A stretch of 64,000 bases of DNA from Stercorarius parasiticus (taxonomy: Eukaryota > Chordata > Aves > Charadriiformes > Stercorariidae). The DNA is taken from positions 355,140 to 419,139 of the forward strand of contig VWZL01005037.1 of the NCBI GenBank assembly GCA_013396915.1, given 5' to 3'. The notes below the pieces were generated by a model. That model did not search any database, was not told where the DNA came from, and saw only the letters and a list, made by a program, of their open reading frames with translations. Positions 14,601-26,510 of the stretch are shown here, in pieces. Each line of letters opens with the position of its first letter. Position 1 is the first letter of the stretch. A program made the position numbers and the translations under genes.

Positions 14601-14764
14601 CAAGGCAATACAGATGTGAGCATCCCTCCTTGAGTCACTCTTGAAGCATCCGTACATTGTTTTGTAAAACAAGGGCCTGCCCTGAATAAAAATATCCTAG
14701 AAGTGTTGAATACGAGCTATCCTACATGCTTTATACACATCAATATACTCAGCCATATAAACTC
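8668..14764. other. Unannotated AT-rich noncoding DNA
   Basis: No gene was found over about 6 kb. A-run plus A/C stretches occur at 10152-10175 and 11758-11778, and a purine tract at 12127-12163. The 120-codon plus-strand frame at 13196-13558 overlaps a 97-codon minus-strand frame, and neither resembles a known protein. The region 12830-13030 has several GT donor-like sites (after 'actcacag' and 'ataggcag') but no convincing paired acceptor. Confidence 0.55.
12127..12163. repeat. Poly-purine (A/G) low-complexity tract
   Basis: G-run followed by two runs of 12-13 A separated by 'gaaaag'. It has no LINE or SINE body on either side that I recognise, so it is recorded as simple sequence. Confidence 0.8.
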
Positions 14765-14925
14765 TGCGAAAGAATTTTTATCCCCACTGAAATCAGCAGA
14801 AACAGGTGCTCAGGCAGAATCCAGGTGCACTGTAAACTTTTGGCCAAGTACACTTGCCAAAGTCACATATCATGACTACGTGCGAGTCAGGAAGAGAACT
14901 CAATGCAGTTCCCCTTTTTGGTCAA
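14765..14925 (+). repeat. Ancient MIR/L2-like repeat remnant
   Basis: An 'atttttatccccactgaaa' block is followed by 'cttgccaaagtcacat' and 'gtgcgagtcaggaagagaac'. The order and spacing match the amniote pattern ATTATCCCCATTTTACAG, then TGACTTGCCCAAGGTCACACAG, then AGTCAGTGGCAGAGC. Open frames across it are shadows of the repeat. Confidence 0.5.
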
Positions 14926-16334
14926 AGCAGAAAAAAAATTGCTGAAACAGACTTCAAGGGCACTATCAGTCTACCCAAGACTATCATCCCATCTTGGCTT
15001 ATTTCCCTGGGAACAGCGCTTGTTGCCTTTATTTTTTTTTTCTTTTTTTATATTGTGGTTCAGACTTGATTGGCCTCAATTCTCTGTGAGCCTAGTGTTT
15101 GAAATTGTTTGGATGCTCTGAAAGGCATACAGCCCGCCAGCCAGAAATACTAAGCACACAGACATAGAAGATAACTGTGTCACATACTGGGCCATAACAC
15201 ACGTCAAACACTTGGATTCTACCTGCATAGTTCAGTTTCCCTTCTTTCTCCAGTGTAAAATTCACCCTTTAAGCAGGTCCAAGCAGTTAAACAGTTATTG
15301 TGGATTATTTGTTCCATTTTTATTGTTTCTCTATAGAAACACAAGCTGCACTCACTCATCTTCAGAATATCTAGGACCACAGAGAGAGTCAGTCAGGTTG
15401 GGGTTTTTTACACCACTACAGGCCTGCATATTGCAACCTATTTCAACAGATAAAAATTCTTTCATTGTTTTTCATATTGGGTGCATTCATAGGTAACTTC
15501 TCCATGTAAACTTTATGAAGCTGGGGATATGCTCCTGGGTTTTTTGTGTTTTTTTTTTTTCCCCACCCTTGGTTTTTTTTTTTAAATAGGTCACTAAATA
15601 GTAAAATAAGTCCACAAAAAAGCTTCAATATTTCCAAAGCTACTCAAAAGCAAGCTCAATCATACAAATTCCCTGGTAAACGCTATTCTCACTATTTCTG
15701 TAGAGTGTTAATACATACCATAAAAAGAATACTATGTTCAGCTGGAATCAGTGATGCAAGAATTCCACTTATTTCAGAGAGGTTTGCACAATCAAATGAC
15801 ATATTGCAGTACCACATGAATAGATACTGCATAACAGCAGTGTCTTTAACGATTCTGTTGGACTTTCTTCCTCTAGTAACAAAAGACTTGAGCGCCTCTA
15901 AGGGCAATTGTAACTCATCATCATTTTGATCTTGAGTAAACATGCATCTGAAATTCCAGGTAATTCCCTTTTTCTGCCACTTCAGAAATCAAAACAAGTC
16001 TACAGTTTAAAACAATCTTTTGGGGAAAAATATTTCAAATTATGCTGCTGAAAAAGCATGATGGCTTTCAGCTTTGTGTAATTTGCTATATGTGAGAGCT
16101 AAAAGGTACGAAAACTGGATTTTATTGATAAGAAAGTAGACGGCCTACTCTACTACTGCATGGAAACAAATATCCTAAAAACAGCGGTGGCTTAAGTTCA
16201 GCAGCTGTTTTTCATCTAGAGATTTATGTCTGCACTTTTTTTTTTCTTTAAGTTATCAATAGCACATTACCATTTTCAACACTGAGGGACAAACTTTACA
16301 AATCCTTTCTTAGGCCTATCTGCCTACTCTTTCT
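14926..16334. other. Noncoding DNA with T-rich tracts
   Basis: No gene was found. T/G tracts lie at 15030-15060 and 15540-15590. The 127-codon plus-strand frame at 15546-15929 begins inside the second T-run and has no ATG near its start, so it is considered chance. Confidence 0.55.
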
Positions 16335-16337
16335 CTT

Positions 16338-16398
16338 GGGGTTTTTTTTTTTGTTTGTTTGTTTTTGTTTTTGGTTTTTGTTTTGTTTTGTTTTTTTA
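16338..16398 (+). repeat. T/G low-complexity tract
   Basis: Alternating T-runs and single or double G over about 60 bases, including 'tttgtttgtttgtttttg'. It is simple sequence. It ends about 35 bases before an acceptor-like 'tctgtttttag', for which it could serve as an extended pyrimidine-rich stretch. Confidence 0.8.
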
Positions 16399-16434
16399 TA
16401 TTATTTTCTTTGGGTATTTTCCCTCTGTTTTTAG

Positions 16435-17250
16435 GCTAAAATGAGCCCCCACCCTAAACAACTCCTACAGCAGTGCGACCCATCATGCCCGGTGGAAATG
16501 CAGACCTCAGGCAGACCCTCTGGAAACGGGGAAAACTGAGAGACAGGAGGAAAATGAGGAACACAGCTGATGTTCAAGAAGGGAACAATGGAGGAAGGGA
16601 AACCAAAACTAATGAAAGTAAGTCCCTAAATTTAAGTTTCAGTCAGGAAAAGGATCTGGAAAAGCAAGCGCTGTCCTTTGTGCAAATCCTTAGTTCTGTC
16701 ACAGGGCAAGAATTAACCAGAAAAAGCCTATTGCAAAGCTGCCTTCTGCACCTCCTCCAATACTTTTCAGGAGAGGGTTTTACACAGGGAAAACACCAGT
16801 GTTTCTCCTTAAACCAAGGAGATCTCCAAGCAGTTAAATCCACCTCCCTCCTCCTCTCCCAAGGCAGGCTGTGTTCCCTGTGAGAGCACAGCAGCCATTT
16901 TGTGGCCTCAGGAGTAACTCCAGCTCATGCTCCTTCAAGTGCTTTTCCCAGCTTAGAACTGGGACATTACACCCAAAAGAGGAGAACGGAAAAAAAAAAA
17001 AAAAAAGAGAAAACTGCACAGACTCACTTATTACCATGGAAACAGCCAAGCACCAGGCCCAAGCATAGGGGAGACTATGACCAGCCACATCCTCCTGACA
17101 CATATCCAGCACCCCGGACACTGGGGAGTGTGTGTGGGCTGGGGCAGAAATAAGCTCTGCTCCCGCCCCAGCAGCTGGACCACAGCTGCTCCTCGTTACT
17201 CCTAGTTGCTCGTAATTACTGCCCCCTCTCTTCTATGGGGGTGAGGTTTG
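16435..17250 (+). other. GC-richer patch with a 136-codon frame and X-box-like site
   Basis: This stretch is visibly richer in G+C than its surroundings. It opens after an acceptor-like 'tctgtttttag' ending at 16434 and contains a donor-like 'aaa|gtaagt' with the GT at 16618. A plus-strand frame runs 16473-16883; its first ATG is at 16485, and the product is Lys/Arg/Gln-rich with no family I recognise. At 17030-17043, 'attaccatggaaac' resembles the RFX X-box GTTGCCATGGCAAC (11 of 14). A 17-base A-run lies at 16990-17006. It could be an enhancer, a promoter of a noncoding RNA, or unremarkable unique DNA; few CpGs are seen, so it is not a clear CpG island. Confidence 0.3.
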
Positions 17251-20091
17251 AGAAGGAAGAGTGATTTTTTAGTGGGCTCTTCAGTGCAGAATGCTTTCTG
17301 TGACTGCTCTTGGCAGGCACTGTTTATAAAATATGCTTTGCCTAAAGTCATAATCTTACCTTAAAGCCTTTTGCTCTCCCTGACAAATTTATACTAAACT
17401 GGATTGTGGTTAATACATCTCAGGTTCTCTGTGTTGCTTTGCCTTCTTGTCTCTAGGGTCGGTTTATCCTTCATATTTGCCTTTTCTAATGCAGCTATGT
17501 AGTGGAAGACATCAACATTTCTTCTACAGTAATCTCCCAAATCTCCTTCCTTCGTCAGTATGCTGCACGGTTTTGTTATTTAATAGGGTTGGTTTTTTTG
17601 TTCTGTTTTGGTTCACTGCTCTTAGACTTCATATTTTACATCATGTACACTAAACTTTGTTTTCATTTATTGTCCCAGACATTTAAGAGATGCTGCTATC
17701 TCTGAAATAGGTTCTGCAGCTCCTTATTACATAAGGTTGACAGCTAGTAAAATGTCAAACATTAAAATTAAGTTGTTTTTACTACTACTACTACTACAAA
17801 CCTACCTAGATGCCTTTTTCTGTATTTAAGTAGCTTGGTCTATGTTTTAGTAAGTGCGTGATACAGAAACATCCGTTGCCTGAAGAGGTGAGGGGAGGCA
17901 CGTGCAGAGCCAGCTCCACTGGACGATGCTTACAGCTTCCCTTGGTATAAGCTACCTGCCACAAACCATTCAATTACATCTGATTCATGGAAGTTTTCAC
18001 TAGAAGTATGTGTATGCTAGAAAAACGTAAGCCTACATTTTGTTAAACATGTAAACAAGCAATAACAATAAAGCTAGGCATGCTAACTGACACAAGGCAT
18101 CGAGATTGACAGCTTGAATAAGTTTCAGACTCACACTGATACTCTGCTTTCACTCAAAACCCTGTTTCCAAACTGCTCTTTAAAGTGGAATCTCAGTCAG
18201 ATTTTTTATTGCTAGGTTTAAGACAGTCTCTCTCTGACTGTGGTCTCTACCAGCACTGCTAAGAGTTTGCCAATTACTGCCAGTAATGGTGATAAACTTT
18301 TACACTGGTGCTGCTTCCTCAGTGATCCATCAAGGAATTATGAAAGTCTTTAACCTGAAACACAGTAAATTAGAAAGCCCTCCTTACTTCGGCAAGCCTC
18401 CCTACAATGCATAGACACAAACGTGTGGGAGTCACGTTAAATCTACGTATTACCTGAGAATGGTCCAAAGACAGGCACCGACATATGTGATAACTTATAG
18501 TGACAACAGCAAGAGTTCACTTCCAAACTGTTGCCAGACAATATTTTGAATCCTGGAATAACATCTGTCCTGGCTTTAAATGCCTGCAGTACAAAAAGAT
18601 ACCCAAATTTAACATAGCAGTTATGGACTTAAGTAGCCTTTAAGGAGTGCAGTGTGTGTCAGCTCCCGTACAATTTCTGAGGTGAGAGCAAAGAGACTCT
18701 TCTGTTGCTTTAACTCTTGGTTTTCACACTGAGTTTGTGACCAAAGGGCTGGTCAATCAGCTGGGTCTTTTCTGTCTGCAGGAGATTTTGTGGAGCCAGT
18801 GGGAGGCTGACGGCTTCCCCCAGCCACTGTGGTTCTGCAGGGCAGGCTGGATGCTCATGTAGCAAAGGAGTCCTCTCACCTCTTTCTTTTCCCAGTTCCT
18901 CCTCCTGCTGTTGTACGTTTTTCTTGCTCCATTGCACATCTTTTAAATACTTCAACAGTTTATGGTATCACAGTACTTTCTTATTATCAGTATTGTAAAA
19001 GGTTCAAATGGTGATAGTCATCATGTACACAGACCTGAAAGAATGTAAATCAGAATGTCCATTTTCTTTACCTTTTTATTCTCTTTTAAGACTTGTGAAA
19101 CAATGGACCACTGTTAGAATAACAAGAACATTTGTTACAACGTTGTAGGACCATCCCATGCTTCTACCTTTAAACCTTACTGTTCCTCACTTACCAAATG
19201 TGAATGTCAGTCTCAGCTAATGACAAAAACTGTCACTAAGACAAAGTCCAATTTTGGGACTGAGGGTCTGTCCCTCTTATAAATTCAGTTTCTTGTCCAC
19301 CTCTGTATTCATATAAAAAAGTCCAATTGCCCTAACAAGCTGAGCTGCTAAACGGATAAGAAGAGATAAAGAGATGGTCTCTAGATCATGTTGCCATGCT
19401 GAAAGTCATGTATGATTTTGGCAGACAAAATACACAGAGAAAAAACATAATTGAGGATTGAAGTCTGATGGAGTGTTTTCATTTGGTTCTTTGTGATTCA
19501 AAGAGCTTTCCATTCTTGTTCCCTTTCTTCTTTGAAGTGTCAGCCCAGTCCAGAATGGGCTCTGGGACATGAAGGGACTTACAACTTCATGTGACAAGTT
19601 CCACATTCAATTAAGAAGTTATATTGATGTGTGCAGTCCTGCTATGTGTGAAAACATAGATTTAACAGTAAATAAGAAAATGTGTTTAGTGTTGTAGGGG
19701 ATTCTCTCTCTCTTTCTATCAGCTGCTTGGGAGATTGAAGAGGACTGTGAAAAACAAGGAAAGAAAGCAAGACAAACAAATGTTTCACAGTGCTCAAAGT
19801 CACAAGCAACTATGATGGCATGTTGAAAGTATTCCAGCCAGAAACCCTTCCCCCGCCTTGTTCTCCCAGCTGCATTTTCTCTTGTGAAGGAGTAGTTTAC
19901 TCTACAAGTTATCAGAAAAGCAAACAAACAAGGAAGTTTACACAAAAATCAAGGGGAATGGGAATGATAGGACAATGACAGAAAACAACAAAAGCAAGGA
20001 AATACACAGATAAATGTCAAATGCACCCTCTGGACCCTTCCATTTGTTTTACAACAGTTAATTTAAAAGACGACTCCTTCCTTACTTTCAG
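17251..20091. other. Unannotated noncoding DNA
   Basis: No gene was found. An (ACT)n microsatellite is listed separately. At 18710-18955 a minus-strand frame of 81 codons has a donor-like 'gaaagag|gtgagag' inside it but no recognised family. A 108-codon minus-strand frame at 19619-19945 is likewise unrecognised. Confidence 0.55.
17781..17797. repeat. (ACT)n microsatellite
   Basis: Nearly six perfect ACT units ('actactactactactac'). Short but clear. Confidence 0.85.
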
Positions 20092-20255
20092 GATGCCTCC
20101 CGCTGTGTCAAGGTTTGAAGGCATTCGATACTATTTACTCTTAGTACCTGGTGTGGATTTCACCACTGTTAATGGATGCATATTATGGGTGGGAGAGGAC
20201 CCTCTTCACAAAGGGACTGTGGGCAGAGCATGGTACGTCTGTGACAGGGAAGCAG
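20092..20255 (+). other. Exon-like segment, 164 bp, open reading frame
   Basis: The segment follows a good acceptor ('ccttccttactttcag') and precedes a good donor ('agcag|gtatgt'). It reads open through 54 codons; the first full codon is an ATG at 20093, so it could be a first coding exon. The product begins MPPAVSRFEG, contains hydrophobic YYLLLVPG and two cysteines (in NGC and YVC). I do not recognise the family. Its length is not a multiple of three. It lies in otherwise unique sequence about 275 bp upstream of an ancient repeat tail. The signals are seen directly; that it is spliced or translated is inference, and a noncoding-RNA exon or chance match is quite possible. Confidence 0.25.
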
Positions 20256-20530
20256 GTATGTTGACCTGCTGCAAAAATCTATGATCCTGTTTTTAAGACT
20301 CAATTTTACCACAAAATTCCTGCACAGAGCTGGATAATATACTTCATCTTTTTCTGCTTAAGCTCCCCATCTCCATAACAGCAAGATAATATATTTGCTT
20401 GCTCTTTGTGGGTGAGATTTTCAATATCACTAAGAATTAGCTTGAAACAGAGGGTAAAATCTCCCTGGATTTCAGCAGGAGGTTATTATTTGTATGCTTT
20501 CATTTGTATGCTTGGGTTTTCCCCAACTGT

Positions 20531-20655
20531 CTGTCTAGATCATAAGTGCTTTGGGTTAGAGACTGTATTTCAGTGTATGTGTTAACCACAATTCACACAG
20601 CAGAGCTCTGATTTTGGATGGGCACTCCAAATGCCAATGAATAAAAAAATAATTG
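20531..20655 (+). repeat. Ancient sauropsid repeat 3' tail
   Basis: The order 'gtctagatcataagtgcttt', 'agagactgt', a cacag block, 'ctctgattttggatgggcac' and an A/T-rich end with ATAATA-like tail matches a common reptile/bird interspersed tail of the form TAGATTGTAAGCTCTTTGGGGCAGGGACTGT ... GCACCTAGCACA ... CTGGTC ... GGGCTCCTAGG ... AATAATAA. Divergence is high and the 5' limit is not visible. Family name not assigned. Confidence 0.5.
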
Positions 20656-23600
20656 AGTGGGGAGCGTGGGCTACTACCTTTCAGCCAAGAACATGGGGTA
20701 CTTGGTTGGGTTGAATCAGAATCAAATTCAGATAAATTCAGCCCTGTATTATTTTATTTGTTTCAGACAGGAACCCACAAGCAAGCATTGACTAGGCAGA
20801 TTCCTCTACCCTTTTCTGAATAGTAGCACGGAAAATGGGAACAGCTTTGTGCATGAAGAAAAGTAATGGGTTTGGATGTTATTTTCAAATTGTTGTAAAG
20901 TTTGTCATAACAACACTTCTTTTATAATTTCTTTGATAGCTCAGGAATATTACTTTTCTTCTTTAGTGAAAGGTCACACAACTATATACTGTCTCTTAAA
21001 ATCAGTGAATGCATAATGGCTTCTGCTGTTCTAACAGGAATCATTAAACAAATTCATAAATCAATGAAGCACACCGATGCATTACTTTAATTATCATTTC
21101 TGTTCAGATGGTTGGTTTATGTAATGTAATTGTTTACTATGTCTGAGTATTACACTAGAGAAGCTTGGCTGGATCTTCATTTCAAAATCTATTCTAATTT
21201 CTTAAGCACTTTTATGAAATTAACAAACAATAGTCTATGGAGTAGACTGACGATATTCAGTTAAAGGAAAAACACACCACCCTGCCCTCCACTTTTGTCA
21301 TTTGTTATGAGATGATTTTAAACATTCCTGTCATTCTGTGTTTTCTTAGCGATGAATGCTATCCTTAGATTTGTCAGTTAAACCTTCATAACAGTTTTTA
21401 GGCATTACAAAGCATTGTACGTTGTTAGGTAGACAGAATTTATGAGTTGCGCAGTTGGCTTCAACAGTACCATGCTTAAGATATGAGACAAGACCAAACA
21501 GAAAATGATAGACATTAATAGCATGAGGAGCACTGACATTTTTTCTTTGAAATACAAGGAACAATGGGTTAAGATGAAATATTATAAAATTCATTTTCTT
21601 GAAATATTATTTTTGCTAGCAGAGTGGTACAGAATAGCTAAGTGTTCAACAATCATGATTTATGCTTCTTGCAAAATCAAGGGCTTGTCTCAGAAATAAT
21701 GAGGTTAAAACCCCTTCAACAACTATAATTTAGATTCCTATTTATTTCGTGTGTTTGTAGCTTTTGGGTTTTGTGTTTTCGCTGAGAAATGAAACTCCCA
21801 TAATCTGATAACCTTAGGCACTGGGGTTTGCAGAATAAAATAAAACTAAGAATATCATAAAGTCCCTGTGATGGGATTTACAAGAGCCCAATGGCCTGGA
21901 TGAAGTTAACTCAAGCAGCAAATTAGGGCCCTGCTTAGGGTATTGAACAGCAGGAAGTGAGGATATTCCTCGGCCAAACTGACTTCAAGAGATCTGAGTC
22001 GAAGACCAGGATTTCAGGGGAGCGTAAAGGGGAACTCTGGGCTGGAAGAGGGAGATGAGAAAGGCTGTACACGTACAGTGTAGAAAAAGGACTGTATTAC
22101 ATGAACAGATCACCTGGCTGAGAATGAGCTTTGCATTTATCCCTGAAGACAGTATCAGCACAAATCTTTTGTATCCCTGTAGTCTCTCAAATAGACTACA
22201 GTAGGACACTCATGATTTACAGGCCTTCAAAACTGAATGCATTGGAAAGAATCTGTGATTTTTCTCACCACGTATCTTATAATCTATATATTCGTCTCAT
22301 GTCCAGGCATGAGAACGCATATTTCTATCCCATGGTTTTTTGAATAAAGAGTAAAAGGTCTTTCGTTTATTTGTATTACATATAAGATGTTTAAATGAGA
22401 TATGCTATCTAAGTTTCTCATTAATGTTAACATGAACTACATGTATATATCAGATGCAGGTCCCCTGAAGTGCATATCTCCCAATACGCTGTACAATCCA
22501 TCGTGGGATCTGAAGCTAATAAGTAGGTAATAGGACCATCATATGAGCTTTGCTTATTTACAACTGTTATTAAAGTAATTCAAAAGCAGGACTGAGGACA
22601 AGAAGAATATATTAAACCATATTGCTTTATAAATGAAAAAAGGCTGCTGTACAAGATGACCAGAACAATAAAATGTCATGTTTAATTCACCTCAGGGTTA
22701 GCTCTACAAAAGTCAGTGGAGTTTCATCAAAAATTATTATGGCTTATTGTACTGAAATTCTGTGGATCTTGCAGCTTCAGCAATGAATAGCACAGTGTTT
22801 AAAAAGTCAGATTTTAAAATCACAGGCAATATTTTAGAAATGGGCCACTGAAAATTATTAGGAAAGTTTTTAGAAAAAGTAAATTGTTAAGCTGTTACAA
22901 CTACTGTACCCAGATATCCTTGGTGTAACCTGCAAGTTAAATTATTTATGGTTACTTTATCTTTTGTATAGTGTGACATCTCACAGAAAGATTTAATTTT
23001 GTTAAAAAAACCCTCAATAATAATTCAGCAATGTTAGTAATGCATTTTTCCCAGTGTCTTAAAAACTTCCACTGTTCCACATATGTAATATTTTCTCCTC
23101 CTAGAAGCGTGTTGCTTCACAGGTTCAATTATAGTATTGTATCGAAATCTCAAGTTAGTCTCTAAAGGCTAGAATTTGTCTTAAAGAATAACCATTAGCA
23201 CAAGCTGGTACATAAGCTGTCCCTCTTGAACCTCAACAGGTCTTACAATTCAGCAGCCTGTTGAACTTCTCTACTTTCTTCCCGTTGCTGAAGTATAACT
23301 TTTGTGCTGGTCTGTATGAGAAATTAGCTGAGATGCCCAAACACATGATAATAAGAAAAGCAGAAAACTGACATTCTGCCATACTAACAAGCTTCTACTC
23401 CAGAATGCGAATGACTGGTATTATACAATTTCTTTGTCTACTTGAAACTTGTGAAGCAGTGTGAAGGAATTCTTACCATTTGTACTCATTTGTGGAAATC
23501 TGTAATCAAAATCACAATCAGCTGCTGAAGTGCTCCATATAATCTTATTCCAGAAACATGTTAGCATTAGTTATATTTTGTTAGCATGAAAGGAAACTTT

Positions 23601-24343
23601 TCAGCAGATACCAGATCGTATGTATCAAGGTACCTGGGACCAAAATAAAATAACATACCACTTGAGCCCTAATGCTTCAGAAAGGGAAAGGGGGTTGTTT
23701 GTAGATTTAATTACACCTGGTTCTGCTGTACATTATTCTAAACTACTGTTCCACAACAAATTTCTCTGAGAAGTATCTAGATACATTTGGGCCTCCAGAA
23801 AAATACCTGGCATCAATCCAGTTCTCTTTTGTCTTGATTTAAGATTGTATGGTGTGTCTCTTGGCAACAGCATAGACTTCCCTTTCTTGTAGGGACAACT
23901 TTAGCAAGCAGTTTTGGGAGGGATATGTTCATAAAACAGAGGGATTTCAAATTTTTTAGTGAAACACAGAGCAAAAGCCATCTTATGAAAGATGATATTA
24001 CGAAACAAATGAGAACAAAAGTTGTACAAATAGGAGAGAACATTGTCAGTATTGCATTTTCAAGTTACTTTTTTGGTTACAAATAATTTAATGACATCAA
24101 ACGTGAACAGAATCCATTCTTAGATCCAACTTAGAAAGATATAAAATGCTTAGGAGTTGAAAATTCATTGCAACTAGCACACACACATTTATTTATATAA
24201 TTTGACTGTCTTCAAATTAAACAGTTCAGTTTATCCTTTATACCAGTTTCATTAGCAAAGATGGGTTTGGCTACAGCAAAATGTGACTTTGTATCATGAA
24301 TTATCTACCTGGCTTTATGTGCAGCAGTTGCAATGAGTTTTCT
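20656..24343. other. Unannotated AT-rich noncoding DNA
   Basis: No gene or clear repeat was seen in about 3.7 kb. All open frames are under 83 codons and unrecognised. Confidence 0.6.
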
Positions 24344-24415
24344 GGGGGTTTTGGTTGTTATTGTTGGTGGTGGGGTTTTTTTTGGGTTTTGGTTTTTTTT
24401 GTTTTTTTTTTTTTT
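24344..24415 (+). repeat. G/T low-complexity tract ending in a T-run
   Basis: G/T-rich sequence including 'ttgttggtggtggggttttt' passes into a T-run. On the minus strand it reads as an A-run followed by A/C, lying just after the AATAAA of the neighbouring minus-strand segment. Confidence 0.8.
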
Positions 24416-24819
24416 AATATAATCGTTTATTGAACATTGCGAATGTGCTCAGCCCTGTACTTTACACTGATGAAGGCTGCCCCACAGGACTTCTGTTCTT
24501 AGATAGTGCAGTTCAGGCACACAGAATTTAGCCCGCTGATGTACCATGTCAGAACAGATTTTCCCTCTTCCTTTGCCCTGTCAGACTGTAGTTCTTTGTT
24601 ATCTTGGTAGAGGCAGCTTCTCTCCTCAATGAACCAGTCATCAACATCTCCATCCTCTGCAATGTTTCCGTGGCTCCCTGTAGAGTCTAACACTGAGCCA
24701 AAGCGGAGAGAGAAGTACTCATTATCCATATTATTACCCATAATTATGGTTCCATCTAAATAAATAGCCATGATCTTGGAGAAGAAAATGAGAGTATGTC
24801 CCATCCTTGGGGAGCGCAC
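24416..24819 (-). other. Minus-strand open frame with AATAAA and A-run: old retroposed tail or chance
   Basis: On the minus strand a 106-codon frame (24499-24819) ends about 60 bases before 'cagggctgagcacattcgca', then AATAAA, then a 14-base A-run about 14 bases later. The encoded product is acidic in its middle (AEDGDVDDWFIEE) with a GNNMDNEYFSLRFGS segment; no family was recognised, and its first codons are arbitrary. Two readings are possible. The first is a processed retrocopy of a transcript. The second, which I favour slightly, is an ancient SINE/LINE end, because GTAAAG-type sequence followed by GAGCACATT..CAATAAA resembles old amniote repeat tails. The open frame then has no meaning. 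Confidence 0.3.
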
Positions 24820-26413
24820 TACTGAAAGGAGACTGTGCCCCAGAATGGTGAGGTCTGTACTGCACTCATATCACAGCCGGACCTACATTTGGGGGAGTTT
24901 TCTTCTTGCTGTTTTCAAAACAGGTCCATGCCCTAAGGGCAAAGCCTGCTCTCCAGATGGAAAATATTGAGGTAACAGGGCTTCAACTACAGACCAAACA
25001 GCCAAATGTCTTCACCAAAGCTACCCTGATTTATTTATTTTCACAAGGTTTTGATTCATTTTGTTTGAGCGAAATGGCTGCTATTTCTGCCTTCACTCAG
25101 TTTGAACATGTTTTAATAGAGGATTAGTCTCCTCAGGCAGGTGCAAGGAAAGTGCTTACAGGACACGACAGTGAAAAGAACCGGCCGGTAGGGAAAAAAC
25201 CTCAACATGTTGTGGTATAATGAGCCCATTTAAACAGAAGTGAATGTTTGACATTTACATTTCCCTGTCTCTTGTACAAGGCCGGAACAATGTTCTGAAA
25301 ATATGGAAGTGATGGAAAATATTCTACTTAAAAAAAAAAAAATCCCTTTAATTTATTAAGCCTCCAGCCCTGACAGCTTGTCACGGGAAAACTGGGTACG
25401 CTCCATCCCTAGAGACAATTCTGTTCTCAGCTGTTCCACAGATCAGCTCTGGTGTCACTTCGGAGAAAAGACACCTTCTCTTTTCTCAGCCAGTGGTGAC
25501 ACAACCAGCAGTGTTTAAAAATTAACAAAAAATTAAAAGGAAGGAAAATAAATGAAAGTAAAATTTATGAAAATTAGAGAGACTGGGGATAGGAGAATTA
25601 CAAGAGAGGGAAAAAATTAATAAAGCCTATGTTATTTACTCTAACTTTCTAAAGCCATGACTAATGCATAATTTAAATATGTTTAATTAATTAATCCAGT
25701 AAATGGATACCTAGCAATTTCAAGGAGCTAGCAAATAAGCTAAAATAGATTACATTATCAGAATAGGCAGAGAACATGCCCAATAATATCAGAGCTAATT
25801 TGTCTGTTAAATAACCCATCGTTGTTCCACTTCAAATTCCTCCTTAGAACCTCTTTGCTCTCTTGCACCTGTGAATGGTAAGGCTTATGGTTTGCAAAGA
25901 ATACTGCTTATTAGGTTGGTGAATTGTGTCTCATTGTCTTTTGCACTATTTGTACTACCTCGCACTGACATACAGCACAGGAATTTTTCCAATATGTTTA
26001 GAAGGAGTTTCGCACAGTGGGCTTCTAGTAAGAACAAGGGCTTGCAGACAGCACACTAATTCTAGTGATAAATTAATTACAAGAATGGCATTGAGTAGTT
26101 CATACTTTGGTTTAGTTCTTGAAAGTCACAGTCGTAATTAAAGATACATTTTCTAGTTAGTTTTCTAAGAAAAGTAAAGCATAAGAGAGACTTTTCATCT
26201 CTATGGTAAATTTGATCTGTAATATTTTTCCTTGTCTTAAGATTTTTTAGGAAATGGATGAATACATAAAAAAGGAAGAACAACAACGAAAATAAAAGAG
26301 TTGATATCTATATTAACAAAACTATTTAGATGGAGCAAAAGCTGGTCTGGGTGTCTGCCAAAACTCATATCCAGCACAGACCCCTTTAGGCTCAGAAACT
26401 TGGTTTTGATTAT
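24820..26413. other. Unannotated noncoding DNA, mixed composition
   Basis: No gene was found. The part 25130-25510 has higher complexity than its surroundings and contains the palindrome ACCGGCCGGT near 25180; it could be conserved noncoding DNA. A 12-A run is at about 25330. The rest is AT-rich without recognised repeats. Confidence 0.5.
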
Positions 26414-26510
26414 GGAATCATAGAATCATAGAATGGTTTGGATTGGAAGGGACCTTAAAGATCATCTAGTTCCAACCCCCCTGCCATGGGCAGGGACACC
26501 TCCCACTAGA
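26414..26510 (-). mobile_element. CR1 LINE 3' end fragment
   Basis: The plus strand shows 'ggaatcatagaatcatagaa' followed by 'ttggaagggaccttaaagat' and 'ccaacccccctgccatgggc'. This is the reverse complement of the CR1 3' untranslated end with its ATTCTATG-type 8-mer repeats. The element therefore lies on the minus strand with its 3' terminus at 26414. It is about 97 bp, heavily 5'-truncated as is usual for CR1, and holds no coding sequence. It is one of the main indications that the DNA is avian. Confidence 0.93.

Noticed and set aside
15546..15929. A 127-codon plus-strand frame
   Set aside because: It starts inside a T-run, giving a poly-Phe beginning, and has no ATG near the start or recognised family.
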